The notes under the pieces were generated by a model. It saw only the letters and a list, made by a program, of their open reading frames with translations. It ran no database searches and was not told where the DNA came from. Shown piece by piece: positions 1 through 11,866 of a stretch of DNA of 64,000 nt. The position numbers were made by a program, and so were the translations under genes. Location of the stretch: assembly GCA_003013855.2 (NCBI GenBank), contig ML058526.1:5952001-6016000 (forward strand), in the 5' to 3' direction. The number at the start of each line of letters is the position of its first letter. The stretch's first letter is position 1. Source of the DNA: Liriodendron chinense (taxonomy: Eukaryota > Streptophyta > Magnoliopsida > Magnoliales > Magnoliaceae).

Positions 1-2600
1 TGTGAGGGTAAAATTGTCCAAAGTTACCAGCCTTATATATACACATGTTACATGGATATATGCAAAAATTTCTAAGCGACTGAGTATCATCTATTGCACT
101 TTATCAGAGTCTCAAAGTTTTTCTCTCCCAATAAGTGAATGACATGATATAATACATAGGAAGTCTACGCATCAGCAATCTCTACCGTGTAGTCCAATCA
201 GTGCTCATTTACGTGATCCAGACCATCCAATCAATTAGCCACCTTTCAGATGGACTTGCACCGATGGGAAGATCCTAGCCATCCAATCAACATTTATGTC
301 GCCTGCTTTTGGGTGGTAAGTAAAAGTTGGAAGGCCCACAAAGATCCATCAATTACATGCCTTAGGTTCATCAAATCAATCTACTTTTGGGCTTTAGCCC
401 ATCTATTGGATGGTCCACGTCCGGTAGCAGTTGAATTAGTTGGACATTTTCGGAATCTATAAGGATGGCCCTTAATCTCAATGTAATTTTGGTGACCCAT
501 AAATTGGACGGTCCAAATTAATCCATAGGTATGTGGGCCAACTGCAGAATAGAAATGTAATTCATTCCAGTTAATTTGGCAATTGCTTGGTAATTTCATC
601 TAAATGCCACGTCAGACGGTGGAATTGCAGCTCTGTATCAGAAGCTTCTGCTTCCGGTTCATCCCAATAGTAGTGACGTTATGGATGTCATATAAACATC
701 ACTGTGGACCCCAGGGAGGTTTCAACGGTACTAATTTACCTACCCACCTTTTCCTTTAGTGAGGCCCACTTGAGTCTTGGATCCAGTTAATTTTTGTTTT
801 CATGTCCTAAAATGAGGTCCCAAAACGGATGGACGGGGTGGATTTATCAAAACAATCACTGTGGGCCCCGCCTTGGTTCCCAGTGCAGGAGCTTCCTGCG
901 CAAGGCTTTCGCAGGAAATCCGCGCCCTGCTAATGAGTTGACCGAGCGAGATCTTTGACCGTTCAAACATTTGACCGAGTCCAGTCACACATGTACAAGG
1001 AGGCAGTGCGTTTGTTACAATTTACTAAGTTGTGGAAACTCATCAGATGTACACGTGGAAAATATCTCAGCCAATCTACACCCTCTAAATAAAGAAACCC
1101 ATTGCCAATAGGGCATCACCTCAAAATCATAAAGATCAGAAATGCTAATATTACTGACCACATCAGATTGACTGCGTAGAGAAACGCAGTGGATGAAATC
1201 AAATGGTTAATAATTTTCAACCAGTAAGATTTTTTTTCCACACACGATCAACATTTGAACCACCTGTTTGGACAGTGTGGATGACGATCGGCTACGCCAA
1301 ATATGTAGTGAATGGATTACTGCAAGCTAGCTGAATGGTAGCAAACGCGCACTATAGTGTCGAACCTTCGTGCGCGCGCCAACCGTACATCGCGGGGTCA
1401 TGTGCAACACATGGGACTAGGTAAAGGACAGGGAGTTGCCTGTGCCCCACGACAACATGAACTTCCTGTAGGCTGATGCTATGTGGGGCCCACTGAGATT
1501 TTTTTTGGGGAAATCAACCCTGTTCATCCGTTTTGTAAGCTCATATCAGGAAATGAGACAAAAAATGAGGAAAAATACAAATCTTCACTGAGCCACACGG
1601 TAGGAAACAGTGGAGATTGAACGGTCACCATTTAAAAGTATGGACATGGTGGATTTCTCACAAACATCTCTGTGGGCCCCACGTATCTTCTGCCTATACG
1701 AATTTCAGTCTTAAAAGTATCCATCACAGGAATATTGTAGAGCCTTCTTTCTAGAGTACACGTGGCAGGGAGACGTATTAGGAGTATCCATCCATCTACT
1801 GGCCCTATAATGCATGGATTTATGTTTTAAAGATAAGAACTATTAGATGATCTTGTCCATCTGATTGGTGGTCCTCAAAGCAACGGTGGAAAACATAAAA
1901 CATTTATCGTCGAATATTCAGAGGGAAAATGCAATGGATAGGATTGTCTAATAGGTTTGGTTTTGAAAATATTAGCCACCCACCCTAGGAGGCCCAGTAG
2001 ATGGATGGACCAGATTGATACATCAGCTCGCCACGTGTATCCTGGAGAGAGGCTTTACCATATTCTGGATCTGACTATTCAACCGTTTAAAATCTACCTT
2101 TTCACAAGTTCAAATTCCCATTTGTCGCGGGTACTCAGTGCGTACAAGTTGGGGCCCATGCTTGAGAGATTGAGACCGTTGATCTGATGGGCCAAAATGT
2201 GGATGGAGAGGCAATCATAATCCTGAGATTTTTAGCCTGCAAACAAATAATTAGGAAAGGAAATGCAACAATGGTCCACATTCAACAAAAAGGAATGAAG
2301 ATCGGATGGAATGGATTTTCCAATGGTGAGATTCTTGGTTGATGGCCCATTCGTAGTGGTCACGTCAAATCAACGGTCTGGATCATTGAAACATGAAGTT
2401 TCAGGATCATATAATTCAATATTCTTTCTATTATAATGAATTCAAAAATTCAATTTTACAATCAAAACATGCCTTCCTTGCTTTCTTTCCTTAAAGCTTT
2501 GTGATACAAGAGTGGAAAACGAGTCCCAGTTTCTAGCAAAAGTGGGCCTCAAAACCAATGAACGAATGAGATTAACTCTTCTATATCACTCTCAATTTAC
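1..2600. other. 3' flank of the WRKY gene; no gene seen
   Basis: No coding region is supported here. Scraps of GTGGGCCCC-type foldback MITEs occur at about 690-870 and 1,480-1,690: paired GTGGGCCC blocks flank TGGAT/ATCCA and AAACGGATGGACGG-like stretches. Three TTGACC motifs lie close together at about 937-979. The short ORFs are not convincing. Confidence 0.6.
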
Positions 2601-2707
2601 ACCCAAAATCCTACTAAATATACACCAAAACAATGTAATTAATACAACAAATTGATCCTAATTATTATTATTATTTTTTTCTTCTTCTGATCCAATCAAG
2701 AGAAATT

Positions 2708-5700
2708 TCAACATAGCAATGATTCAAGGAACAAATCATCCCTCGGTTCTTCCTTCGCCTTCGAGAATGCGGCGGCATCGGACGGCTGCGATTGGTTCAT
2801 GTAATGGCTCCCCGACATCCCGAATCCTGAGAAACCGTAACTCCCTGGGCTCGGCAACATCTCTAGTGTGAAGGGTGTGTGGGCCTCAGATGACATTGGC
2901 GGCCTCGCCCCAGAATGAGAATTGTTACCAGCCATGTGACTAGTTGTGGCTGATGGCCTTATTGGCATTGGCACATTGTTGTCCAGTGATGGCCTGGCGA
3001 TCGTGTGGCTACCGCTGCCGCGGGCCGCAGGCACATCGTGGTTGTGCTTCCCTTCATATGTCGTGATCACGGCCCGCAGATCATGTGAAGCTCTCTCCAC
3101 ATGCTTCCTCACTAGACACCCTACATTTGTGCATTTGTAGTAACTCCTGTAGATTAAAAAAAAAATCAATAATGTAAGATTAAATAATAAAATTTAGATT
3201 TTTTAAATGTATTGGTTTAACACTAGCACATGTGCCAATACGAAATGTGTGTGAGATCTGAGCTTTCTATCACATGGGCTAACTTGTTCACATCTTCTTG
3301 CTCGAAAATCAAATCATTTCACATCTCTAGTGGGCTATAGTATTTCAAACAAGTGTATAGCTAGAAAATTGTTTTAGTAGATATGAATTGCTGACAATTG
3401 AAGGCTGTAGGACTTTTATGACATGACCTAATGAAAAAGCACCTACATATGCTTGTTTGATGAGCAGCCACTTGTTATTTTATAGAAAGGAATCTTTGCT
3501 TTCCATGTTTGAACGTGGAGTCACGTCTAAGTCATCCTCGGCAATCCGTGTCCCACCAAAGGAATAGAGAGCTTAGATCTTACACACGTGTCCCATGTGA
3601 CTGCACATGGAATTAGCAAGCTTCTCTTTCCTCCTCTTTTCTTCTCTTTTTTCAAACCGGCCCCATCAAAAGCATGTGATGCACAAAATATCATAAGTTA
3701 ATACTCAAAAGTCAATGCTTCATATCATAGCATTGAACTTTCAGCCATTTCTAAAATGAGAATGACATTTCACCCCAAAAATTGATAGCTCGACCCTACG
3801 ATAACCAAATTTGGGGGTGGGACTATCAATTTTAGAGGGTGCAAATTTCATCATAGTTTGTTTGGATAATTGAAATTAGGCAACCCCCTTTTGTTTATTT
3901 TAGGTGAGAAAACAGTACCCAAAAGTTAGGTCTATTTATTAAAAAGGGGTAGGTGCAGATGATTGGGTCCCTTTGTGATGAATACAAAATGCAATGTGAC
4001 ATCCAAACAGATTTTTCAAAAGTATAAGACAAAGGAGTAAATGTGAATACCTTGGATTGGGATTTCCCTTCACTACTTTCTGTCCATATTTTCTCCATCT
4101 ATATCCATCATCAAGGATATCAATGTCACTGGTTGTTTGGACCACCACTCTAGGCTCCCTCACTGTTCTACTCCCAGATGCTGATATACCCTCATTCTCA
4201 CCTTCCTTCTTCCTGAAATCAAATATCAAAACAAGATATTATATGATGATCAATTGGTCCACTGGAAGGCTCACCTTGCACAAATCTAAGCCGTCCGTCT
4301 GTCAGGATCACCTCTATCAGATAATCGCAACCATTCGATTGGTGGTTCAAATGGACAATTACTACCAATGGTCCACAAATTAATGAATGGTTTGGATTGC
4401 CAAAAGGTGGTCCCCACAAGTAGAGCTTGTTGAGCTGATCACAACGCTCCTTTGAACATTTTTATTGTATCCTACAGAACTTGCTTGGATTAACACAAAT
4501 TCAATTAAAAAATCAAGCTTACCATCGCTTGGCGTCTGGTTCGTCGTCATCGAACTCATCTCCGCCGGATTTGCTCCTCTGTGAGCTACGATCGTAGTCA
4601 TCGTCACCCATCGAGACCGATGAATTCTCAGGTGTTGTGACTGTTTCCATCGGCGCGCCTGAGCGGCCCGCATATGAATGTTCTGAGATTTCAGTAGACC
4701 CAGTAGGTTGAATTGCTTGTGAAGCAGAACCTGATGTTCTTCTGGTAGACTGAGGCTTGGGATGGTTGTGGGTCCCCTTGTACACAATCTCAGTGATCTG
4801 ACCATCTACAGACCGCTCGACCTTCTTCTTCGTCGGGCAATTTGGAAACGTGCACTTGTAATAACTACGTGGATTTTCGCTTCCCTTAACTTGTTTCTGT
4901 CCATACTTCCTCCAATTGTATCCATCGTCCGATCTTCTCTGCTCTCTGAAGGGCTGAGGAGCTTGTTGCCCCTGACTGAAATCAGATTGGAATCCACCGT
5001 TGCTTTGGATGTTAGATTGCATGGCGGCAGGAATCTCAGATCGATCGCGTTGGATCGCAGTGTTGTATTCGGATTTTATGTTGGTTTTCATTGCAGAGAA
5101 TTCAGATGGCTGTTGTAGATCAAAAAAACAAAAAACCAGGATATTAGACCATCAATCAAGATGACCCAAAACCGAAAATTATCAAAACGATCGATTTTTT
5201 TTTGAATTCTCCAATCTTGATTGAAAATGGAGACGACCCATTTCGGTAAATTAGAACATACCGTGGAAATCGTGGCGGATGAAGATTGAAAGATCGATTG
5301 TGGGGCCGTAACAGGCCTTGTGTGGGGCTGGAAAGAGAAATCAGAATAGCTCCTTTGTTCTTCCTTGATTCCTTGCTGATAATTACCAGAACTACCCTTC
5401 CAATTGAATGACTGTGTTGGAAATGTCCCTGTGGTTGGAGATAGCATAATCTGCACACCAAAATAAATAAATAATAAATAAAATATAAATACATAAATAT
5501 ATAGGAAGCAGATACATATAGATAAAATTGGGTAAGATTGGTTGGCACATCCATAATCCAAACACAGATAAGAAAACAAATCTATCAATCCAATTATAGA
5601 AGAAATTTCATTGAGATATGATATGGGTGGAAAGAAATTTTGGATCTTATCTAAGGGTGTGTTTGGTTAAATATCACAAAATTCCATGATATTTCATAAC

Positions 5701-6382
5701 TAATTAGTCTAATTTGGTGCAAATTTTCATGGAATTTCATTAAATTCAGCACAACCAGACACCCTAAAAAAGAAAGCATCAGATTTCAGATAATTATAAA
5801 ACTGATTTGGAAAGAATCAGACATCTATAAAAGCAAACATACCAAAAACAATAGACAAGTACAGATATGGATAGAACTTGGGAAAGGTGTATACACATAA
5901 ACATGGTGTAGAAGACAACTAGATAAGTATATAGAGATTGAACTCGAAAAGGTGTGTATACACATAACTATGGTGTATGTAAGATGGCATGTATGTATGC
6001 ATTGCTGCATGGGAAGTAAGAGAAAGGGATGTATACTTACATTGGAGGAAGAGAGAAGGACTGGAGAGTCTAGAAGCTCAGCAGGGCTAAGGCCAGGAGG
6101 GATGGAGAAGTAGGAAGAAGGAGAAACAGCTGGAGGAGAGATTGGTAGTGATGGAGGTTGGATGGATTTGAATTTTGGTATGCCACCGCCGATGAGACGA
6201 TCGGATATGCGGTCCGAGAAGCCACGGCTGTGGGGGTTCCTGGGCCGTTGGTTTTCCATAACGGTGTCGTCATCGGCGTTGAGGAGGTCTGAGAAGGAGG
6301 ATGTGTTCATGAATTGGTTGGTGAAGGAGAAGGCCTGGTGGGAGTTTGCAGAGGTGTCTAAGCTACCTGTAGAAGAGCCCAT
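2708..6382 (-). CDS. WRKY33: Group I WRKY transcription factor, WRKY33-like (five exons, 572 aa)
   Basis: Nuclear DNA-binding regulator; WRKY33-clade proteins act downstream of MAP kinases in pathogen and stress responses and bind W-boxes. Exons (minus) are 6382-6041, 5450-5262, 5109-4523, 4212-4051 and 3146-2708. All junctions are GT-AG and the joined frame is open to TGA at 2708. WRKYGQK occurs at residues 243-249 and 412-418. The zinc ligands are C263, C268, H291, H293 (C-X4-C-X22-HNH) and C432, C437, H461, H463 (C-X4-C-X23-HNH), which defines group I. The last intron splits the Arg codon before SYYKC, the usual position in the C-terminal WRKY domain. Five Ser-Pro sites (S82, S87, S99, S106, S118) form the MAPK-target SP cluster of this clade. 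The C-terminus has the clade-like EEPRDD-LFLESLL ending. The start is MGSSTGS; an in-frame ATG 34 codons upstream (6484) gives a low-complexity Ser/Leu extension and is less likely. Seen: domains and splice sites. Inferred: clade and role. WRKY25/26-like naming is the alternative. Confidence 0.95.
3771..3841. repeat. Short foldback in WRKY intron 4
   Basis: A 71-bp inverted repeat with arms CACCCCAAAAATTGATAG and, on the other strand, CACCCTCTAAAATTGATAG, separated by about 35 bp. It lies in the 904-bp intron that interrupts the C-terminal WRKY domain. It is probably a tiny MITE relic. Confidence 0.5.
5655..5764. mobile_element. Tourist-like (PIF/Harbinger) MITE in WRKY intron 1
   Basis: A 110-bp element starts GGGTGTGTTTGGTT and ends with the reverse complement of GGGTGTCTGGTT. 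It is flanked on both sides by TAA, the three-base target duplication typical of PIF/Harbinger MITEs. It is wholly inside intron 1 (5,451-6,040) and leaves both splice sites untouched. Confidence 0.75.
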
Positions 6383-6540
6383 GTAAGGAAATAGAGAGAG
6401 AGAGAGAGAGATGGAATGGGATGAGAGAAGGGAGAAGAAAATAGAAGAAGTAGAGAGGATGCTCACGTATATTGCATTAGACAAGAGAATCTTCTGGGAA
6501 GGGGGGAAGGAGAGAAAGAGAGCGAGAGAGGAGAGAGAAA
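6383..6540 (-). promoter_or_regulatory. Pyrimidine-rich 5' leader of the WRKY gene
   Basis: On the coding (minus) strand the 150 bp before the ATG are CT-rich, with a (CT)n run ending about 10 bp before the start codon. Pyrimidine-rich leaders near start sites are common in plants. I cannot place the transcription start or a TATA box with confidence. Confidence 0.45.
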
Positions 6541-6542
6541 GG

Positions 6543-6583
6543 TTTGACCGTGGAATTTTCTGTCAAAGCTTGTGGGTTTGACT
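6543..6583. promoter_or_regulatory. Proximal W-box cluster of the WRKY gene
   Basis: Within 41 bp, about 160-200 bp upstream of the ATG, there are two canonical W-boxes (TTTGACC at 6543-6549, TTTGACT at 6577-6583) plus a TTGAC core on the other strand (6562-6566). WRKY33-type genes are known to be controlled by WRKY proteins through clustered W-boxes; autoregulation here is inference. Confidence 0.6.
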
Positions 6584-6694
6584 GGATTGGGAGGCGGCTG
6601 AGGGGCATCTTTCCCACCACCCGCTACTCATCTTAAAATGACCATTTTGCCCCTGAGATTTTTATGATAGGGCTTTTAGGCCACTGGCTTTATT

Positions 6695-7128
6695 GACCTG
6701 AAATTACTAAACTGTCCTGTAGCCTGACTGAGTCAATTGTCTGGAGTATAACTCGGGCTGGTTGGGTCAGCTTGAGGGTCGGGACTGAGTCATTTGTCAC
6801 AGTGACCAGAGGCGCAACTCGGGCTGGTTGGCTCCTCTTGAGGGTCAACCAAGCCCGACCCCACCTAACCCAAATGCGAAACCAAGGTGTCCAACTTAAA
6901 ACCAACCCAAATTCTTATATGCTTAACCCAACTGGTCACAACCTGATGGGACCCAACCAACCCAACCCGACTCAAATACATGTGATTATTCCCAACCCAA
7001 CTCAAATTTCCTCACTGTTAAATCCAACCTGATTTCAAACTAGGTCGATATTTTCCAACTCCAACCTGAACCAAGGACTTAACAACCCGACCCGAATTCA
7101 AGTTGGGTCAATCAGGTTTAGGTTGACC
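6695..7128. promoter_or_regulatory. Distal W-boxes
   Basis: Canonical W-boxes occur at 6695-6700 (TTGACC), 6731-6736 (AGTCAA), 6843-6848 (GGTCAA), 7106-7111 (GGTCAA) and 7123-7128 (TTGACC). Several fall in a repeat-like stretch (about 6,807-7,149), so some may have arrived with a transposon. Confidence 0.45.
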
Positions 7129-7149
7129 CGAACCCAAGTTGCGGCCCTA
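6807..7149. mobile_element. Possible MITE with GGGTTGG / CCCAACC-rich body
   Basis: The left end CAGAGGCGCAACTCGGG resembles the reverse complement of the right end (TAGGGCCGCAACTTGGG). The interior is full of CCAACCC/GGGTTGGG words typical of a plant MITE type. No clear target duplication was found, so the ends are approximate. Confidence 0.4.
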
Positions 7150-8594
7150 ATTGTGCCCAGGGACCATCTTGGATTGCCTATAATTCTAAAGAATCACTTT
7201 TGTTAGGCAGCCGTAACAGTCCTAGTCATAGCTGGGAATAAGGATATGGATATAGAAAATAAGGCCAAATCAAGGTGGATTGGATAATCCGATCAGTATG
7301 ATATTTGTTGGGGAATCCATGAAATGTGTTCTTTAGTTAAAGGTGGGAAAGGGCTTGGATGGCTTGGAATATTTGGGATTGTCACGTGGCAAGATCTTAA
7401 TGGAAGGATGGGATGGCATAGGTCGTAATTTTGGGTGTAAGGGAAGGACGTTGGAGTCTTTTCATAGTGTCACATGTTTAGAGACCGCAAAAGGAGAGAC
7501 GTCACATATATGGAGCTCTTGCCAACGTAGGAGAACTGCTTTGGCAGGTGGGCTCTCCCACGTGTGTGTTGTCTCTGCTTCTAGATATGCTAAGTTGTTA
7601 TTTCGCTCCAGATTCCGAATGGGCTTAGCCATATGAGCTTGTTTTGGGAAAGGTTTTGGGCTTGTTTTGACAGGGTGAGTTAGCTGGGTAGGTTATCAAG
7701 GTGAACTGACTGGGTGAGTTGACTCGATAGGTTAACTTGACTAGTCAACTCAGTGAGTTGATTGGGTTTGACTAAGTTTTACTAGGGTTAGTTTTTTCTG
7801 AATTTGATTTTAGGGTTAGGGTTTAGCTAGGCTGATTGGTTTTATGGTTCGAATTTTGGATTAGGGATAGAGCTTAGCTTAGTTAACCTAGTCTAACTTT
7901 CAATCAGCTTATCGGACTCGAGTGCGATATCTACAGCTTAGCATCCATTGAAGCGTGTGCAAATAATTGACCCAAATATGTGAATGATCATTTGTTCATA
8001 AGCTGATCAAACTCATTTCTACCCTATCATGTAATCAACAAATGCCTTAAATTTATTGATAGGCAATGGAGATTCACACCTTGGCTCCTTAGCCCCCGAG
8101 TTATTTGGTGTTCAGTGTATATTTCTCATGACGCCTGATCACAACATCAAATATTTTTATGAAAATTATCACTTTCTATCCATATATAATGTCTTTTTTA
8201 GAAAGAATTTCAAAATTCAATGTAATGTATTTTAGAATTATATTTTAAAATGAATAGTTGTCTGTAAAATATCATTCTTTCAAAAACTTACGCAAGAGGT
8301 GGAATATATTGAATAAAAAATCGCCTTGTGTGAGTTTAACTTACCCAGCATATCATCTTGGCTCTGGAGTATGTCTGATCTTTTTCTCTTTCTTTAATCA
8401 TTGCTTTCTTCTTTGGTTTGGGCTTTCCTTAGCCTGATTTTAATTCATTACTAATTTATCTTTTTCTATCACATCTCTAAACCAATTGTTCTACCTAATC
8501 AATTACCTCTAATGAGACTTTTCTTAAAATCTTTAAGTTGGAAATTTAAGAGTATACAATCATTTTTAGAGGATAAACATAAAAAACAAAACCC
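7150..8594. other. Intergenic, no gene recognised
   Basis: I see no supported gene here. A 97-codon ORF at 7,343-7,636 has no recognisable motif. The segment 7,680-7,780 is a degenerate GAGTTGACT-rich stretch (see the W-box palindrome). From 8,100 the sequence is AT-rich. Confidence 0.5.
7719..7773. promoter_or_regulatory. W-box palindrome and flanking W-boxes
   Basis: TTGACT at 7719-7724, the perfect palindrome TTGACTAGTCAA at 7737-7748 (two W-boxes back to back), and TTGACT at 7768-7773. They lie about 1.35 kb upstream of the WRKY start codon. Paired or palindromic W-boxes are known to act synergistically in WRKY1-type promoters; function here is inferred. Confidence 0.45.
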
Positions 8595-9090
8595 CTAGAT
8601 GGATCCTAGATTTAAACACTTTCATGGGCAATCACCTCCTATGATGATGTTTTAATGAGGACATTAATTAAGGCCACACAAGGTTCATCAAGTAGGTTGA
8701 TTTGATGAACCTATACATGTTGCCATATTTATTCTCTTTTTAACCAGTTATTTATTTGACATGATTGACCTACTTGTGTAGTAAATCATAGTGTCTGACT
8801 AATGATACAATATAATTCCAAAATGCCTTACAATAGAGGCAACTAGATGGATCCTAAATTTAAATACTTTCATGGGCATTCGCCTCCTATGATGATCTTT
8901 TAATGAGAACACTACTTAAGCCCATACATGGTTCATCAAGTAGGTTGATTTGGTGACCCTATACATGTTTTTATATTTATCATCTTTTTAACTAGTTATT
9001 TATTCGGCATGATTGATCCACTTGTGTACTAAATCATAGTGCCTGACTAATGATATAATATAATTCCAAAATGCCTTACAATAGAGGCAA
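8595..9090. repeat. 248-bp direct tandem duplication
   Basis: Two abutting copies (8595-8842 and 8843-9090) begin CTAGATGGATCCTA and end CAATAGAGGCAA. They are about 90 percent identical by eye. A third CTAGATG follows at 9091 before the sequence changes. No coding capacity. It lies 75 bp from the CACTA insertion site. Confidence 0.85.
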
Positions 9091-9189
9091 CTAGATGACT
9101 GGGTTAGTTTGCATTTCCATATGAAATCCGATGTTATTATCAAATGGGCCCACAATGTCTCTCAACATTACAAGAAATTACATCTTTGC

Positions 9190-9660
9190 CGATGACATCA
9201 TTCTTCGGTAATGGATACTTTTTCGTCGGTAATGACTTTTACCGACGAACTTTCTCGTCGCTAATTTCATCACAAAAAGAGCGTGGCTGAAGGTTTTTCT
9301 CGACGGAATTTCACTTCATCGACATTGATGAAACAAATATTGATGAATAAAGTCGTCGGCAAAACATGAAAGTTTTGGTAGGAAAAAACCATGTGTTTCG
9401 TCAGTAAACACATCTTTTACCAACAAAAATTTTCGTCGGTAATACTTTGCATTTACTACATTACCGACGAAATAATTCATCGGTAAAAGCTGTGTTACCA
9501 TAGAAATTGTTCGTCAGAAAAAGATAATATCGACGAATTATTTCGTCGATATAATTGATACGGATTGTTCATATATTTGTACCAACGAAATCTTTTATCG
9601 GTATACGACTATTACCTACGAAATATTTTGTTGGTAATAGTCTGTTTCTTCCCGGTTTCA
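9190..9660. repeat. Left subterminal repeats of CACTA-1
   Basis: About a dozen copies, in both orientations, of TTCGTCGGTAA / TTACCGACGAAA and close variants. In En/Spm such subterminal motifs are bound by TNPA. The same motif recurs at the right end, which ties the two ends together. Confidence 0.85.
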
Positions 9661-9729
9661 TTTGTTTTCAAAATTCAGGAAAAAATTCCTGATATACACC
9701 TGTAAATACACTTGTTACAATACATTTTC

Positions 9730-9845
9730 ATCCTATTCACATCCACATCTATCCAAACACAAACTCACATCCATCCAAAGATAAACCCACATCCATCCAA
9801 TATACAAACGTACGTCCATCCACACATCCATAAACACAAAATGAA
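9730..9845. repeat. CCATCCA-type minisatellite
   Basis: Irregular repeats of CACATCCATCCAAA-like units, just inside the left subterminal repeats and downstream of the TNPA-like stop codon. Confidence 0.6.
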
Positions 9846-9894
9846 ATAAATAATATAAACATGTAACTATCAATATGAAGTAAAATAAAAAAAA

Positions 9895-11548
9895 TCATAA
9901 AGATGAAGGCGGAGGTGGTGGGGCATCAGTGCCAAAGTGTGCAGCGAGAACCTGAAACATCTCCTGCATCCGTCGCTCATGCTCCACCCACATCTCCTCG
10001 ATTTTCCTCTCCTACTCCTCCCGTCGCCTCTCCGCCTCTACTCCTCCTCTCTATGCCTCTGCTCCTCCTCTCTCTGCCTCTCTAGCTGCTCTTTGATCTC
10101 ATTGACAACAACCCGTAGTTGCTGAACCTCTCTCTCTACGATATCAACTCGGCGTAGGGTGCTCTATCCAGCGACGGATTGGTTGGAGCAAGATCTAGTG
10201 GGTGCCATAAGCTTGACACCATGGCCAAGCCCACGCACATATCTAGAACGGGTGCCAAGCACCTCGCTCAGGATATCTGACTCACTCCGCCGACTACCAT
10301 TGAGAGTAGGCTGATTGTGTATAGTGTCCATCGCCGCCTGTAATGAAAACATATGAATTTTCATAACAAATGACATTATTATAAATCAATGTAATTAAAA
10401 TTTACAATGTAATGATTTTTACCCAATGCTCGCTGGCTCTAGGATGAACCCAAGATCCCATCGCTTGCCGACAGTGAGTCCCTCTGTAGAGGTTTACTGG
10501 TCCAGGCTCATAGCCGGTGACGGAATCTCGCTGTGCAGTCGAAAGGACAGTAGATTTATTATAAATGCATGAAATAATATATGAACTTAATAATCATCAG
10601 TAGGTTCTTACCATGTCGTAACGATGTTGTACAAATGACTTTGAACCAGTTATGTGGTTCACTTGTAACTTTTTCCTATTCGTAAAATTTATTCTACTCC
10701 TCTTCTGAACATATTTCATAATACATTGTTATTAATTGTGAATTTAATTGTTACCTTAAGATATCGTAAATATGAAAATATTACCTGAAAAGCCTCAGAC
10801 AAAAATCTCTCGTAGAGTATTCGCTAGTCATTTATAGTCACGTGCGGTGGTGCGGACAATACGGCCTCATCGTGGGTCCTGCACCGCTTGTACCGCTGGT
10901 GTAACTCTCTACGGTACTCCTTGAATCGCTCCCTAACCATGTAGTCGACGGTGCGAGAAATGTAAGGAACACTCAAATCTAAAACAAATTTATCCTGCAG
11001 TTTCGTAAATAATAGATTAAGGCAATAAACTTATTTAGAAAATAGCTTAACTATAAATGAACTTTCACAAAAGAAATAGGTGAATTTACTAAAATTTACC
11101 TGAAGACGCTGACAGATGAGCTGCTGCACATCATCTGTCACGTCTGTCTAATGGGGGTGATGGCGGGGATCAGAGATCGGCATAGGACACCGACCTCCGA
11201 CGTTAACAACCTGGCATTGTCCCCAATAGGTCTAAGGTAGTCCTGTGGGAACCCTATCGTCACTCTTCCCTCATACGTAAGTCGCTCTAAAACTAACCCA
11301 CGCGTAGGTCTACGTCCTCGTCGGCTGGTCGACGATGCTGTTGCAAAAGAAATATGTAAATCTAAACATAAACAGAAGTCACTAAATAAATATATGTCTA
11401 GACTTACATGCGGTGCCTAGTGTATGCTCAATCGAAGGATCAGACGCTTGTGATGCAGCATGTGACGTCGATGCTGTCTGTGTCACATCACGGGTGGAAG
11501 GGGTAAATCCAGTGCTCGAACGACCTGATCTCCCACCTGGTGCTATGA
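9895..11548 (-). pseudogene. TNPA-like gene of CACTA-1 (Transposase_24, Ptta/En/Spm family)
   Basis: Second gene of the CACTA element; family members bind the subterminal repeats. Six exons can be read on minus with GT-AG borders: 11548-11408, 11337-11100, 10994-10785, 10704-10612, 10530-10423 and 10337-9895. Exon 2 begins with SSTSRRGRRPTRG. Exon 3 carries VPYISRTVDYMVRERFKEYR and INDWRILYERFLSEAFQ, exon 4 HITGSKSFVQHRYDM, and exon 6 VLGTRSRYVRGLGHGV, all in the order of this family. The tail is Glu/Arg-rich (coiled coil likely) and ends TDAPPPPPSSL. Damage: a frameshift near 11,150 in exon 2 and another near 10,040 in the Glu-rich tail. The 5' end is uncertain; an upstream first exon may be missing. 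Family assignment rests on my reading of these motifs. Confidence 0.75.
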
Positions 11549-11866
11549 CTGAATATGTGCGAAATACGAAGTTATAAATTTAAACAAGGTCAGTACAAGT
11601 GTATGAACATCAATATAATAAACACATTAAAATTTACAGTGCAAGTGGAATATACTAAAACATTATACAAGTAATGTTGATGATAGAATGAATTTGTGCT
11701 TATGCTCAAAGAGATGATTAAAATATGATTAGACCATTACACTATAATGTAGGCAGAATATAATAAAACAGTAAACATTGTAGTAAAATTTAAAAATTCC
11801 ATTACACATTGTTATTCTATATTAAGTACATGTATTTCATTGTAATACGAAACAACTTCGGATCAA

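Noticed and set aside
4762..5118. 118-codon plus-strand ORF over WRKY exon 3
   Set aside because: Antisense shadow of the well-supported WRKY exon.
6382..6484. Upstream in-frame start giving a 34-residue N-terminal extension to the WRKY protein
   Set aside because: The extension is Ser/Leu low complexity from the CT-rich leader; MGSSTGS fits the usual start of the family.
7343..7636. 97-codon plus-strand ORF
   Set aside because: No recognisable motif, no splice context, lies in intergenic sequence with MITE-like words.
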